Shown: positions 1 through 8,494, counted from the stretch's first letter. The stretch: DNA of 64,000 nt from Microvirga sesbaniae (GCF_025460805.1 NZ_JAMXFJ010000016.1:1-64000), one strand, 5' to 3'. Translations and numbers: made by a program. Notes: generated by a model from the letters alone, not told the origin.

Positions 1-1348
1 CCTGCACCACCGCCACCCGCGCCGAGACCGCGCTCATCGAGCGCGCGATGTCGTCCGCCAGCGAGATCACCCGCGACGACTTCGTCCCAGGCGCAGGCTC
101 AAGCTCGTACAGCGTCACAACAGGACCCGGATTGACCTTGGTGATGGCGCCGCGCACGCCAAAATCCTCGAGCGTCCCCTCGAGCAGGGCGGCGTTCTGC
201 TCCAGGGCCTCGGCCGAGATCGTCGGGACCGACGGCCGCTTGGGCTCGGCCAGCAGGTTGAGCTGCGGCAGCTGGTAGTTCTCCTCGTCGAGCAGGGAGG
301 GCTGCGATTCGCGGGCCATGCGCTTGCCGGGCTTCGGCGCGGCGGGCGCCGGGGCGACGCGGGTCGGGGCGGGCTCCGGCCTTGCGGCGGGATGGAGCGG
401 CGGCAGATGCGGCTCGTCCGCGTCCCAGCCGGCCTCATCCTCGTCATGCATCGGCACGGAGGCCGGGGCGGGCCGCGGGCGCACCGGGGCGCCCTCGAGA
501 ACGGGCTCGCGCCGCAGGCCGGGCTGCCGGGACGGCCGCCGGGCCGGAGCGGAACCGTCTCCGTCGTCCTCCGCGAGGGCGGAGCGGCGGCTCTCCTTCC
601 AGCGCCGGGCCGAGGCGCGCAGGCTCATGACTCCATGGGCGAGCGCTCCCAGGGACACGATGCCCCAGCCGGGCTCGTCCTGGCCGGACTCCTCCGCCTC
701 GTCCCAATCCTGGATCTTGCGTCGCCGAACCGGCGGGCTTTCCTCGATCTCCTCGGGATCCTCGTGGGCGCGCTCCTCCTGCGGGCCGAGGCCGCAGGCG
801 GCCGTGAGGCTGAAGATCGATACGCCCGCGAACAGGAGGCCCAGGACGGCGCTGGCGGATCCGCTGGACAGGCCCGTGATGGCCTTGGCTCCGGCGAGCA
901 CCGCATCGCCGACCACGCCGCCGAGCCCAGTGGGCAGCGGCCAGCTCTGCGTCGGCGGCAGGGCGCTGGCGAGAGCCGTCGCGGCGCCAGCGCCGATCAC
1001 CCAGAGGGCCAGGCGCAGCTGCAGGCGGCCGAGATCGCCCGACTTCATGAGGCGCCAGCCCCAGAGCGCCAGGGGCAGCAGAGCCGCGATGGCGCCGAGC
1101 CCGAGAAGCTGCATCAGCAGGTCGGCCACGATGGCGCCGGGCCAGCCGAGGAGGTTGCGGACGGGGAGGTCGGTGGCGTTGTTGAGGCTCGGGTCGTCGA
1201 CCGACCAGGTGGCGAGGGCCACCGCGACCGCGCCGGCGGCCGTGATCAGGCACAGGCCCGTCAGCTCCTGCGCCCGGCGGGCCAGGAAGGCTCGGAAGGC
1301 GCTGAAGAGGCCATCATAGGCGGAAGAAGAACGGCGGGCCGTACGCAT
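1..1348 (-). CDS. ftsK: DNA translocase FtsK, N-terminal part (cut by window edge)
   Basis: The first 449 residues of a membrane-anchored DNA translocase that clears chromosome ends from the septum. The ATG is at 1348 and the frame stays open to base 1. Residues about 25-190 hold several hydrophobic segments with a short SVDDPS loop, as in the four-helix FtsK membrane domain. A long Pro/Ala/Arg/Glu-rich linker follows (about 200-370). The visible end matches the start of the motor's alpha subdomain (LEDFGVRGAITKVNPGPVV, then ISLADDIARSMSA). The Walker ATPase core and the DNA-reading gamma domain would lie outside the window. Identity is firm; completeness cannot be judged. Confidence 0.93.
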   Translation of the reverse strand, partial: MRTARRSSSAYDGLFSAFRAFLARRAQELTGLCLITAAGAVAVALATWSVDDPSLNNATDLPVRNLLGWPGAIVADLLMQLLGLGAIAALLPLALWGWRLMKSGDLGRLQLRLALWVIGAGAATALASALPPTQSWPLPTGLGGVVGDAVLAGAKAITGLSSGSASAVLGLLFAGVSIFSLTAACGLGPQEERAHEDPEEIEESPPVRRRKIQDWDEAEESGQDEPGWGIVSLGALAHGVMSLRASARRWKESRRSALAEDDGDGSAPARRPSRQPGLRREPVLEGAPVRPRPAPASVPMHDEDEAGWDADEPHLPPLHPAARPEPAPTRVAPAPAAPKPGKRMARESQPSLLDEENYQLPQLNLLAEPKRPSVPTISAEALEQNAALLEGTLEDFGVRGAITKVNPGPVVTLYELEPAPGTKSSRVISLADDIARSMSAVSARVAVVQ

Positions 1349-1505
1349 CAAACCACTCTAAAGAAACCATGGGACGGGACAGTATTGCCTGGATGCTAGC
1401 CGGGCCGGGTTAAGGGTCCTTTAACCGTAAGTGCATCGGGTGGGGAAAAGACGCGCCGGCTTTCCGTTGTTGACCTCGGGCCTGCGAACGATCAGTGTCC
1501 CGGCC

Positions 1506-1886
1506 ATGACTCGCAGAGGCCCGAGATCCGCCTGGACGCGCGCCGCCATCGTGGCGGCGATGGCCTATGCGTTCGTGCTGCAGGCTCTGCTCCTGTCGGT
1601 CAGCGGTGCGTTCCATGTCGCGGCGGCGGCCGAGGCCCAGGGGATCATCTGCATCCAGGATGGCTCCTCCGGGCCCGATCACGGACCGAAGAAGGCGCAC
1701 GAGACTCTCTGCTGCACCCTGAGCTGCCACGGCTCGACGGCGGCAGGCCCGGCCCCGGCTGCGGCGGTTCTCGAGCGGATCGCACCGGTCGCCGCGCCGG
1801 CCGGTCCGTCCGCCGGGACACCGCATCTGGGCCTCACCTCGAACGTCCTGCCTCTGGGATCGCGCGCGCCGCCTGGCCTCGGCTGA
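1506..1886 (+). CDS. small exported Cys/His protein, DUF2946-like
   Basis: A 126-residue protein with a positively charged start and one hydrophobic segment (about 13-36) acting as signal or anchor. The mature part carries C49, a DGSSGPDH stretch, then CC at 69-70 and CHG at 74-76; such spaced Cys/His residues are typical of DUF2946-type proteins found near copper genes. The ATG at 1506 is chosen because it directly precedes the charged and hydrophobic leader; an in-frame ATG exists at 1431. It lies 45 bp ahead of a YcnI-PCuAC fusion and a SCO1 gene, so metal binding is a reasonable inference. The family assignment is by motif only. Confidence 0.6.
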   Translation: MTRRGPRSAWTRAAIVAAMAYAFVLQALLLSVSGAFHVAAAAEAQGIICIQDGSSGPDHGPKKAHETLCCTLSCHGSTAAGPAPAAAVLERIAPVAAPAGPSAGTPHLGLTSNVLPLGSRAPPGLG

Positions 1887-1931
1887 GTGCCGCCCGCTTC
1901 GATCCTATAGCATCATTCAAGGACGTATCCG

Positions 1932-2870
1932 ATGACTTCGTCACGCTTCGGCGGCGCGTTGACCGCTGCCGCCCTCCTGATTGCCCAGCCCGCCCTCGCT
2001 CATGTCTCGTTCGAGAACGGGCAGGCGAATCCCAATTCCACCTACAAGGCCGTGCTGCGCATCCCGCATGGCTGCGACGGCAAGGCGACTCTCAAGGTGC
2101 GCGTGCGCATCCCCGAGGGCATCGTGGCGGTCAAGCCGATGCCCAAGGCCGGCTGGAAGCTGGAGACCGCCAAGGGTGCCTACGTGAAGGCCTATCAGGT
2201 CAACGGCGAGGCCGTGTCGGAAGGGGTCACGGACATCGTCTGGACCGGCTCCCTGGACGACGCCTATTACGACGAGTTCGTGTTCCAGGCCCGCTTCACC
2301 GACGCCTATCAGCCCGGCGCGACGGTGTATTTCCCCGTCGTGCAGGAATGCGACGGCGCGACCGAGGAATGGACCCAGGTGCCGGCCGCCGGCGAGGATC
2401 CGCACAGCCTCAAATCGCCCGCGCCCGGCGTGCGGGTGGCGGGCCTTGCCGCCGCGGCCTCTCAGGTCGTGAAGGCCGGACCGCTCACCCTCGAACAGCC
2501 CTGGTCGCGGGCGACCCCCGGGGCCGCCAAGGTCGGCGGCGGCTACCTGCGCATCACGAATACCGGCACGACGCCCGACCGCCTCGTCGGCGGCTCGTTC
2601 CCGCTCGCCTCCAAGGTCGAGGTGCACGAGATGCGCATGGACGGCGACGTCATGCGCATGAAGCCGGTCGAGGGCGGGCTCGAGATCAAGCCGGGCGCCA
2701 CGGTCGAACTGAAGCCGGGCGGCCTGCATCTCATGTTCATGGACTTGAAGGAGCCCCTGAAGGAAGGCCAGACGGTCAAGGGAACGCTCGTCTTCGAGAA
2801 GGCGGGGCGCGTCGAGGTGGAATACGCGGTGCGCGGCATGGGCGGCGCCCCGGCCGAGCACCAGCACTAG
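1932..2870 (+). CDS. periplasmic copper protein: YcnI (DUF1775) domain fused to PCuAC domain
   Basis: 312 residues. A signal peptide ends at ALA-23, so the mature protein would start with H24, the residue YcnI-type domains use for copper through the free N terminus. The DUF1775 domain spans about 24-160, with W147 in EEWTQVP. A PCuAC (DUF461) domain follows at about 180-305 with the copper-site pattern H232, M234, M241, M243 then H266, M268, M270. The protein ends in HQH. PCuAC proteins deliver Cu(I) toward the CuA site of cytochrome oxidase; YcnI domains bind copper. Next to a SCO1 gene, a role in periplasmic copper transfer to oxidase is likely. Confidence 0.88.
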   Translation: MTSSRFGGALTAAALLIAQPALAHVSFENGQANPNSTYKAVLRIPHGCDGKATLKVRVRIPEGIVAVKPMPKAGWKLETAKGAYVKAYQVNGEAVSEGVTDIVWTGSLDDAYYDEFVFQARFTDAYQPGATVYFPVVQECDGATEEWTQVPAAGEDPHSLKSPAPGVRVAGLAAAASQVVKAGPLTLEQPWSRATPGAAKVGGGYLRITNTGTTPDRLVGGSFPLASKVEVHEMRMDGDVMRMKPVEGGLEIKPGATVELKPGGLHLMFMDLKEPLKEGQTVKGTLVFEKAGRVEVEYAVRGMGGAPAEHQH

Positions 2871-2885
2871 CCCGGGAGATCGGCG

Positions 2886-3482
2886 ATGACCATCAAGCGT
2901 CTTCTCGTGCCGCTTCTCGTCTTCACCACCGGCCTCTTGGTGCTGGTGGTGACGGCGGGCCTGCTCCTGTTCCCGTCGCAGCAGCAGAGCGCCGGCAAGG
3001 TGCCGATCGGCGGGCCGTTCCGGCTGACGAGCCACGAGGGCCGGCCGTTCACCGAGGAGAACCTGAAGGGCCGGCCCTTCGTGGTGTTCTTCGGCTTCAC
3101 CCATTGCCCGGAGGTCTGCCCGACCACCCTGTACGATCTCACCCAGGACATGGCGGCGCTCGGCCCGGATGCCGACCGGCTCCAGGCCGCCTTCATCACG
3201 GTCGACCCGGCGCGCGACACGCCGGAGCTGATGAAGACCTATCTCTCGTCCTTCGATCCGCGCATCGTCGGCCTGTCGGGCACCGAGGAGGAGATCGCGG
3301 CCGCGGCGCGCGCCTACAAGATCTATTACCGCAAGGTCCCGACCGACGACGGCTACACCATGGACCACTCGGCCACCCTGTTCCTGATGGACAGCAAGGG
3401 CGAGTTCTACGGCACGTCCAACTTCCAGGAGCCCGAGGAGACCCGCCGCGCCAAGCTGCGGCAGCTCATCAAGAACGGGTGA
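2886..3482 (+). CDS. SCO1/SenC-family copper chaperone
   Basis: 198 residues with an N-terminal membrane anchor (about 5-29) and a periplasmic thioredoxin-like domain. The copper ligands are visible: C74 and C78 in FTHCPEVCPT and H161 in TMDHSATLFLMD. Proteins of this family load or reduce the CuA centre of cytochrome c oxidase. It starts 15 bp after the YcnI-PCuAC gene, with a GGGAGAT ribosome-binding sequence, so the two are probably cotranscribed. Its length is normal for the family. Confidence 0.92.
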   Translation: MTIKRLLVPLLVFTTGLLVLVVTAGLLLFPSQQQSAGKVPIGGPFRLTSHEGRPFTEENLKGRPFVVFFGFTHCPEVCPTTLYDLTQDMAALGPDADRLQAAFITVDPARDTPELMKTYLSSFDPRIVGLSGTEEEIAAAARAYKIYYRKVPTDDGYTMDHSATLFLMDSKGEFYGTSNFQEPEETRRAKLRQLIKNG

Positions 3483-3500
3483 GGCGCATCCACGCCCCCC

Positions 3501-3588
3501 GTCATCACCGGCCACGTGCCGGTGATCCCGATCGGAAAAGCGCTGCGCTTCACATCGTCGGGATGACTGGGACAGGCCCGGCCATGAC
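3501..3588. repeat. palindromic intergenic repeat, family A, copy 1
   Basis: About 88 bp bounded by GTCAT and ATGAC. The left end forms a hairpin CACCGGC-N5-GCCGGTG; the right end carries a degenerate second hairpin ending in CCCGGCCATGAC. The arms ATCCCGATC and a degenerate GTCGGGATG flank the centre. Related copies occur at seven other places or more in this window, always between genes or at gene ends. Confidence 0.85.
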
Positions 3589-3616
3589 GCGGCGAGATCC
3601 TTGGACCGATCATAGA

Positions 3617-3649
3617 GAAAAGCCCCGGCCTTTCGGTCCGGGGCTTTTC
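3617..3649. terminator. bidirectional Rho-independent terminator between SCO1 and amtB
   Basis: A perfect 12-bp stem, GAAAAGCCCCGG paired with CCGGGGCTTTTC, with a 9-base loop. The stem itself provides a T-run in both directions. It lies 20 bp after the end of amtB and about 135 bp after the SCO1 gene, and can serve both convergent units. Confidence 0.85.
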
Positions 3650-3669
3650 CGTTCGGGAGGATGGATCGT

Positions 3670-5013
3670 TCAGTAGTTGTAGGCGCGCTCGCCGTGGTCT
3701 GCGAGGTCGAGGCCTTCGCGCTCCTGGTCCTGCGTGACCCGCAGACCGACGATCATGTCGGTGATCTTGTAGAGCACGACGGAGCCGATGCCGGTCCAGG
3801 CCAGGGTCACCACCACGGCGATGATCTGGGTCCAGACCTGGCCGCCGATCGAGTACTCGCCGACCCCGTAGCCGCCCAGCGACGGAGCCGCCACGACGCC
3901 GGTGCCGATGGCCCCGATGATGCCGCCGACCCCGTGGATGCCGAAGACGTCGAGCGCATCGTCATAGCCGAGAGCGTTCTTCACGCCCGTGACGGCGAAG
4001 TAGCAGGCCGCGCCGGCCACCAGGCCGAGCACGATGGAGCCCATGGGGCCGGACAGGCCGGCGGCCGGCGTGATGGCCACGAGGCCGGCGACCGCGCCCG
4101 ACGCGATGCCCAGCAGCGAGGCCTTGCCCTTGCCGAGGGCCTCCACGGTCATCCAGGCGAGGCCGGCGGCGGCCGGGGCCAGGATGGTGTTGATCAGCGC
4201 GAGGGCCGCGCCGCCCGTGGCTTCCAGGTTAGAGCCGGCGTTGAAGCCGAACCAGCCGACCCACAGGAGGCACGCGCCCACGAAGGTGAGCGTCAGCGAG
4301 TGCGGGGCGAGCAGGTCGCGGCCGTAGCCGATGCGCTTGCCGATCAGCAGGGCGCCGACGAGGCCCGCGACGCCGGAATTGATGTGGACCACCGTGCCGC
4401 CCGCGAAGTCGAGGGCGCCCAGGCCGAACAGGTAGCCTTCCGAGAACCACACCATGTGGGCGATCGGGAGATACACGAAGGTCAGCCACAGTCCGGTGAA
4501 CAGCATCACGGCCGAGAACTTGATGCGTTCGGCGAAGGCGCCGACGATCAGGGCCGGGGTGATGCACGCGAAGGTGAGCTGGAAGGCCGCGAAGGTGAAT
4601 TCGGGAATCGCCACGCCCTTGGTGAAGGTGTCGGCGGTGGAATCCGTGGTCACCCCGGCGAGGAACGCCTTGGAGAAGCCGCCGATGAAGGCCCCGATGC
4701 CCTCGCCGCCGGACGTGAAGGCGAGCGAGTAGCCATAGAAGGCCCACAGGATCGACACCAGGGAGAACACCGCGAAGACCTGCATGAGCACCGACAGCAT
4801 GTTCTTGGTGCGCACGAGGCCGCCATAGAACAGGGCGAGGCCCGGGATCGTCATGAGGATCACGAGGATCGTCGACACGAGCATCCAGCTGGTATCACCC
4901 TTGTTGACCGTGGGGGCGGCCGCGGCGGCGTCCTGCGCCAGGGCGGGATCGAGGGCCGTAAGGCCCAGTCCGAGCGCAGCGAGCGCCGGAACGAGGAGGG
5001 GACGGAACTTCAT
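3670..5013 (-). CDS. amtB: ammonium transporter AmtB
   Basis: 447 residues from the ATG at 5013; a more upstream in-frame ATG at 5037 is less likely because MKFRPLL begins a good signal peptide ending near ALA-QDA. About eleven hydrophobic helices follow. Family landmarks are FYGGLVRTKN early on, GGTVVHINSG and FGIHGVGGIIGAIGTG, which supply the pore histidine region and the D/H/G-rich motifs. It conducts NH4+/NH3 across the inner membrane. glnK lies 37 bp upstream in the same direction; the PII protein GlnK blocks AmtB when nitrogen is sufficient. Both sit behind a sigma-54 promoter. Confidence 0.96.
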   Translation of the reverse strand: MKFRPLLVPALAALGLGLTALDPALAQDAAAAAPTVNKGDTSWMLVSTILVILMTIPGLALFYGGLVRTKNMLSVLMQVFAVFSLVSILWAFYGYSLAFTSGGEGIGAFIGGFSKAFLAGVTTDSTADTFTKGVAIPEFTFAAFQLTFACITPALIVGAFAERIKFSAVMLFTGLWLTFVYLPIAHMVWFSEGYLFGLGALDFAGGTVVHINSGVAGLVGALLIGKRIGYGRDLLAPHSLTLTFVGACLLWVGWFGFNAGSNLEATGGAALALINTILAPAAAGLAWMTVEALGKGKASLLGIASGAVAGLVAITPAAGLSGPMGSIVLGLVAGAACYFAVTGVKNALGYDDALDVFGIHGVGGIIGAIGTGVVAAPSLGGYGVGEYSIGGQVWTQIIAVVVTLAWTGIGSVVLYKITDMIVGLRVTQDQEREGLDLADHGERAYNY

Positions 5014-5050
5014 CGGATCTGAACTCCGGACAATCATTGCATGAATGGGA

Positions 5051-5389
5051 TCAAAGGGCGTCGATGTCGGTCTCGCCCGTGCGGATGCGGACCGCCTTTT
5101 CGAGCGAGGTGACGAAGATCTTGCCGTCGCCGATCTGGCCCGTGCGCGCGGCCGCCGTGATCGCTTCGATCACCTGGCCGACCAGCTCGCTCGCCACCGC
5201 GACCTCGATCTTCAGCTTCGGCAGGAAGCTGACCGCATATTCGGCCCCGCGGTAGATCTCGGTATGGCCCTTCTGCCGTCCGTATCCCTTCACCTCGGTC
5301 ACGGTGAGGCCGTGCACGCCGAGAGCGGTGAGCGCGTCGCGCACCTCTTCCAGCTTGAACGGCTTGATGACCGCCATCACGATTTTCAT
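5051..5389 (-). CDS. glnK: nitrogen regulatory protein PII (GlnK)
   Basis: 112 residues, the standard PII length. The T-loop contains Y51 (EIYRGAEY), the uridylylation site, and the B-loop region reads GDGKIFV. PII proteins bind ATP/ADP and 2-oxoglutarate and report nitrogen status; GlnK docks on AmtB and shuts the channel. The gene order glnK-amtB, 37 bp apart, matches the usual operon. Transcription from the sigma-54 element at 5483-5498 would give a leader of roughly 80 bases. Confidence 0.97.
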   Translation of the reverse strand: MKIVMAVIKPFKLEEVRDALTALGVHGLTVTEVKGYGRQKGHTEIYRGAEYAVSFLPKLKIEVAVASELVGQVIEAITAAARTGQIGDGKIFVTSLEKAVRIRTGETDIDAL

Positions 5390-5482
5390 GGGTCTGGCCC
5401 CCTTTTTGAGACGTCTGCCCGACCAATCAGGCAGCCTTTTCCAATTGAACCCGGCCTCGTGGACGGGTGTCGGGGGGATCTA

Positions 5483-5498
5483 CGCAAGAAACATGCCA
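5483..5498 (-). promoter_or_regulatory. sigma-54 (RpoN) promoter of glnK-amtB
   Basis: Read on the minus strand the site is TGGCATGTTTCTTGCG, which fits the -24/-12 consensus TGGCAYR-N4-TTGC with all invariant GG and GC positions. It lies about 95 bases upstream of the glnK start, in the right direction. glnK-amtB is a classical NtrC/sigma-54 target. I could not identify a convincing NtrC site upstream. Confidence 0.82.
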
Positions 5499-5596
5499 GG
5501 CCTCATTGCCATAGGCGCACGGCCGCTGCCTCTTTCCTAGGCAGGCCCAGCTGGGCTATAAAACAGCCTTATTGATCAAATTTTAGGCAGAACAGG

Positions 5597-6457
5597 TCAG
5601 GTCCGGCGTTCGCGGATGAGCCCTTCCTGGGCAACGGACGCCACCAGGGTGCCGTCCTGCTTAAAAATGAGTCCGCGCGAGAAGCCGCGCGCGCCGCCGG
5701 CGCTGGGGGTATCCTGCGCGTAGAGCAGCCACTCGTCGGCCCGGAACGGCCGGTGGAACCACATGGCGTGATCGAGGCTCGCCGGCTGGATCGCCGGGTC
5801 GAACACGGTCCGGCCATGGGGGAAGAGGGACGTGTCGAGGAGCGTCATGTCGGACGCATAGGCCAGGACGCATTGATGGATCGCCGGATCGTCCGGCAGG
5901 CGTCCGGTGGTCTTGATCCAGACGTGGAAGCGCGGCTCCCCCGGGTCGCGGGAGGTGTAGCGCTTGATCTCCACGGGTCGGATCTCGAGCGGCCGCTCGC
6001 GCTCGTAATAGGTGCGCATGGGCTCGGGCATCTGCAGGAGAAGCCGGCCCTTCACGTCCTCCTCGCTCGGGAGCTCGTCGGGCCCGGGCACCTTTGGCAT
6101 CTCGGCCTGGTGCTCGAAGCCCTCCTCTTCCCGGTGGAACGAGGCCGACATGGCGAAGATCGCCTGCCCGTGCTGGATCGCGAGCACGCGCCGGGTGCTG
6201 AAGCTCTTGCCGTCGCGGATGCGCTCCACCTCGTAGATGATCGGGATCCGAGGATCGCCCGGCAGCATGAAGTAGCAGTGAAGCGAATGGGGCGGACGCC
6301 CGTCGACAGTGCGGGTCGCGGCCACCAGCGCCTGGCCGATCACCTGCCCGCCGAAGACGCGCTGCCACCCGCTCTTCGGGCTCTGCCCGCGGAACAGGTT
6401 CACCTCGAGGGGCTCGAGGTCGAGGATGGACAGGAGATCGGAAACGGCACGGGACAT
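5597..6457 (-). CDS. tesB: acyl-CoA thioesterase II (TesB)
   Basis: 286 residues from the ATG at 6457, an in-frame ATG 11 codons downstream of another; the family N terminus fits this start. It is a double hot-dog thioesterase that hydrolyses medium- and long-chain acyl-CoA in the cytoplasm. Landmarks are VFGGQVIGQALVAA near residue 34, HSLHCYFMLPGD, the active-site region YASDMTLLDTSL, and SVAQEGLIR near the C terminus, which supplies the catalytic Gln. Its length equals E. coli TesB. It is divergent from ubiH. Confidence 0.93.
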   Translation of the reverse strand: MSRAVSDLLSILDLEPLEVNLFRGQSPKSGWQRVFGGQVIGQALVAATRTVDGRPPHSLHCYFMLPGDPRIPIIYEVERIRDGKSFSTRRVLAIQHGQAIFAMSASFHREEEGFEHQAEMPKVPGPDELPSEEDVKGRLLLQMPEPMRTYYERERPLEIRPVEIKRYTSRDPGEPRFHVWIKTTGRLPDDPAIHQCVLAYASDMTLLDTSLFPHGRTVFDPAIQPASLDHAMWFHRPFRADEWLLYAQDTPSAGGARGFSRGLIFKQDGTLVASVAQEGLIRERRT

Positions 6458-6582
6458 GGGGTTCAAGGTCCTTCGATCGGCAGCAGCCATCCATCGGTGA
6501 GAGGCGCGAGAAGGTCAAGCTTGACGCTGGTCGATGGATCGCTGACACCCACCTATAACGTCGAAGGCATGGAGAAAGACGG

Positions 6583-7845
6583 ATGAGCGCAGCAACCGGG
6601 ATGGAGCGACCGCGCATCGTCATCGCGGGCGGAGGGCTCGCCGGGCTGTCCCTGGCGCTGGCGCTGAAGCGAGCGCTCGCCGACGGGGTCGACGTGGTCA
6701 TGTGCGATCCGGCCCTCCGGCGCGATCCCCATGGAGACAAGCGCTCCTACGCCATCGCGGCGGCGGCGCGCCGGATGCTGGAGGCGCTCGGAACCTGGCC
6801 GGGGATCGCCGACAGGGCCCAGCCCATCCTCGACATGGTGATCACCGACAGCCGCCTGCAGGATCCGGTGCGTCCGACCTTCCTGACCTTCGCGGGCGAG
6901 GTCGACGGCCATGAGCCCTTCGCCCACATGGTCACGGCGGGCGACCTGACCGCCGCCCTGCTGGAGGCTTGCCGCGACAGCGGCGTCGACCTGCGCGCCG
7001 AGGGCGTGAAGGGCTTTGCCCTCCAGGGCGCGCGCACGAACGTCGCGCTGGCGCAGGGCGGCAGCCTGACGGCCTCGCTCCTCGTGGCGGCCGACGGGGC
7101 ACGCTCGCGCCTGCGCGAGCAGGCAGGCATCGGCTGGATCTCCTGGCCCTACCGGCAGTCCGGCATCGTGGCCACCATCGCCCACGAGCGGGACCACGAG
7201 GGCAGGGCGGTCGAGCACTTCCTGCCCTCCGGGCCCTTCGCGATTCTGCCGCTGAAAGACGAGCCGCAAGCCGATGGTTCGATCCGGCACCGCTCCTCCA
7301 TCGTCTGGACGGAGCGGGCCGACGCCGTGTCCGCCCTGCTCGAATCGCATCCCGAGGATCTGCTCGTCGAATTGGAGCGCCGCTTCGGGCTCCAGCTCGG
7401 AAAACTCAGCTTCGAGACCCGTCCCCAGGCTTTTCCCCTGTCCTTCGGCGTCGCCCGTTCCTTCGTGGCCGAGCGTCTCGCGCTCCTGGGCGACGCCGCT
7501 CACGTGATCCACCCCATCGCCGGCCAGGGGCTCAATCTCGGCCTGCACGACGCGGCGGCGCTCGCCGAGATCGTCACCGACGCCATGCGCCTCGGCATGG
7601 ATCCCGGGGCGGCCAACGTGCTCGACCGGTACGAGCGGGCCCGGCGCGCCGACATCACCGCCATGGGGGTGATGACCGACGGTCTCAACCGGCTGTTTTC
7701 CAACGACGTACTGCCCGTGCGCCTGATCCGCGACCTGGGGCTCGGCCTCGTCGACCGGATGCCCGGCCTCAAGCGCTTCTTCATCCGGGAGGCGGCGGGC
7801 GTCAGCGAGCGGCAGCCCAGGCTGCTGCGGGGCGAGGCGTTGTAG
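6583..7845 (+). CDS. ubiH: FAD-dependent ubiquinone-biosynthesis hydroxylase (UbiH/UbiF family)
   Basis: 420 residues. The N-terminal FAD fold is shown by IVIAGGGLAGLSLALAL (about 11-27), the middle DG motif by VAADGARSRLREQAGI, and the ribityl-binding GD motif by LALLGDAAHVIHPIAGQG. These are the three signatures of the class A flavin monooxygenases that hydroxylate the ring of ubiquinone precursors. The ATG at 6583 is used; an ATG at 6601 is also possible. The exact position hydroxylated (UbiH, UbiF or UbiL type) cannot be decided from motifs, so the symbol is tentative. Confidence 0.85.
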   Translation: MSAATGMERPRIVIAGGGLAGLSLALALKRALADGVDVVMCDPALRRDPHGDKRSYAIAAAARRMLEALGTWPGIADRAQPILDMVITDSRLQDPVRPTFLTFAGEVDGHEPFAHMVTAGDLTAALLEACRDSGVDLRAEGVKGFALQGARTNVALAQGGSLTASLLVAADGARSRLREQAGIGWISWPYRQSGIVATIAHERDHEGRAVEHFLPSGPFAILPLKDEPQADGSIRHRSSIVWTERADAVSALLESHPEDLLVELERRFGLQLGKLSFETRPQAFPLSFGVARSFVAERLALLGDAAHVIHPIAGQGLNLGLHDAAALAEIVTDAMRLGMDPGAANVLDRYERARRADITAMGVMTDGLNRLFSNDVLPVRLIRDLGLGLVDRMPGLKRFFIREAAGVSERQPRLLRGEAL

Positions 7846-7860
7846 GACGGCCCCCAGGTC

Positions 7861-7949
7861 GTCATCACCGGCCCCGTGCCGGTGATCCCGATCAGGAGAA
7901 GCGCCGCGCCTCAGCGGATCGGGATGGCCGGGTCAGGCCCGGCCATGAC
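7861..7949. repeat. palindromic intergenic repeat, family A, copy 2 (overlaps the MerR 3' end)
   Basis: The clearest copy. The ends are GTCAT and ATGAC. The left hairpin is CACCGGC-N5-GCCGGTG, the right hairpin GGCCGGG-N5-CCCGGCC, and the central arms ATCCCGATC (7885-7893) and GATCGGGAT (7917-7925) pair to close the whole unit. The MerR-family gene reads into its right half and stops at 7911. Confidence 0.88.
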
Positions 7950-8426
7950 GGGAAAGCGGGTCGATCCCCGCCGGGCGTGACGGGCAGGAGCCCCTGACTC
8001 CATCCTGCCGTGCTCGTGCCGGCACAGGTCATGATCCGCCAGCACCTGGATGATCCGGCACTCGCCCACCTGCCCGTGCCGGCAATCGTCGAGCATGTGC
8101 CGCAGCTCGGAGCGGAGCAGCTCGAGCTGGGCGATGCGGCGCTCGACGCCCTCCAGATGCCGCAGGACGATCCGGTCGGCCGGTTCGCAGGGTCGCTCCG
8201 GCGCCGCGCTCAGGCTCAGGAGCTCGCGGATGGCCTCGACCTCGAAGCCGAGCTCGCGCGCATGGCGGATGAAGCCGAGCCGGGCCACGTGATCGGACCC
8301 GTAGCGGCGCTGCCGTCCCTCGGTGCGCGGCGGGGCCGGGAGAAGGCCGATCTGCTCGTAATAGCGGATGGTCGGTACTTTCACGGCCGTCCGGCGTGAC
8401 AACTCCCCGATCGACAGATCCGTCAT
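7911..8426 (-). CDS. MerR-family metal-responsive regulator
   Basis: 171 residues from the ATG at 8426. The N-terminal winged helix is typical of MerR proteins (MTDLSIGELSRRTAVKVPTI, then RYYEQIGLLPAP). A dimerisation helix follows, and then Cys/His residues in CRHGQVGEC and DLCRHEHG, the kind of metal site seen in ZntR/CadR-like members. It is divergent from a cation efflux gene, with a MerR-type promoter between them. The last dozen residues (PVMAGPDPAIPIR) are read from a family A repeat, so the original protein probably ended earlier. The metal is likely Zn, Cd or Co, but this is inferred. Confidence 0.88.
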   Translation of the reverse strand: MTDLSIGELSRRTAVKVPTIRYYEQIGLLPAPPRTEGRQRRYGSDHVARLGFIRHARELGFEVEAIRELLSLSAAPERPCEPADRIVLRHLEGVERRIAQLELLRSELRHMLDDCRHGQVGECRIIQVLADHDLCRHEHGRMESGAPARHARRGSTRFPVMAGPDPAIPIR

Positions 8427-8434
8427 TTTCTCTC

Positions 8435-8465
8435 TTGAACCTCCAGTCGCTAGAGATTGTACGAG
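8435..8465 (+). promoter_or_regulatory. MerR-type promoter of the cation efflux gene
   Basis: A -35 element TTGAAC (8435-8440) is followed after 19 bp by a weak -10 element TACGAG (8460-8465). The long spacer carries an imperfect dyad ACCTCCAG/CTAGAGAT. A 19-20 bp spacer holding a dyad is the hallmark of MerR-activated promoters. The site lies between the divergent regulator and transporter genes and 30 bp ahead of the latter. Confidence 0.65.
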
Positions 8466-8494
8466 TCTCGCTGACGGACGAAAAGGAGATTCGG

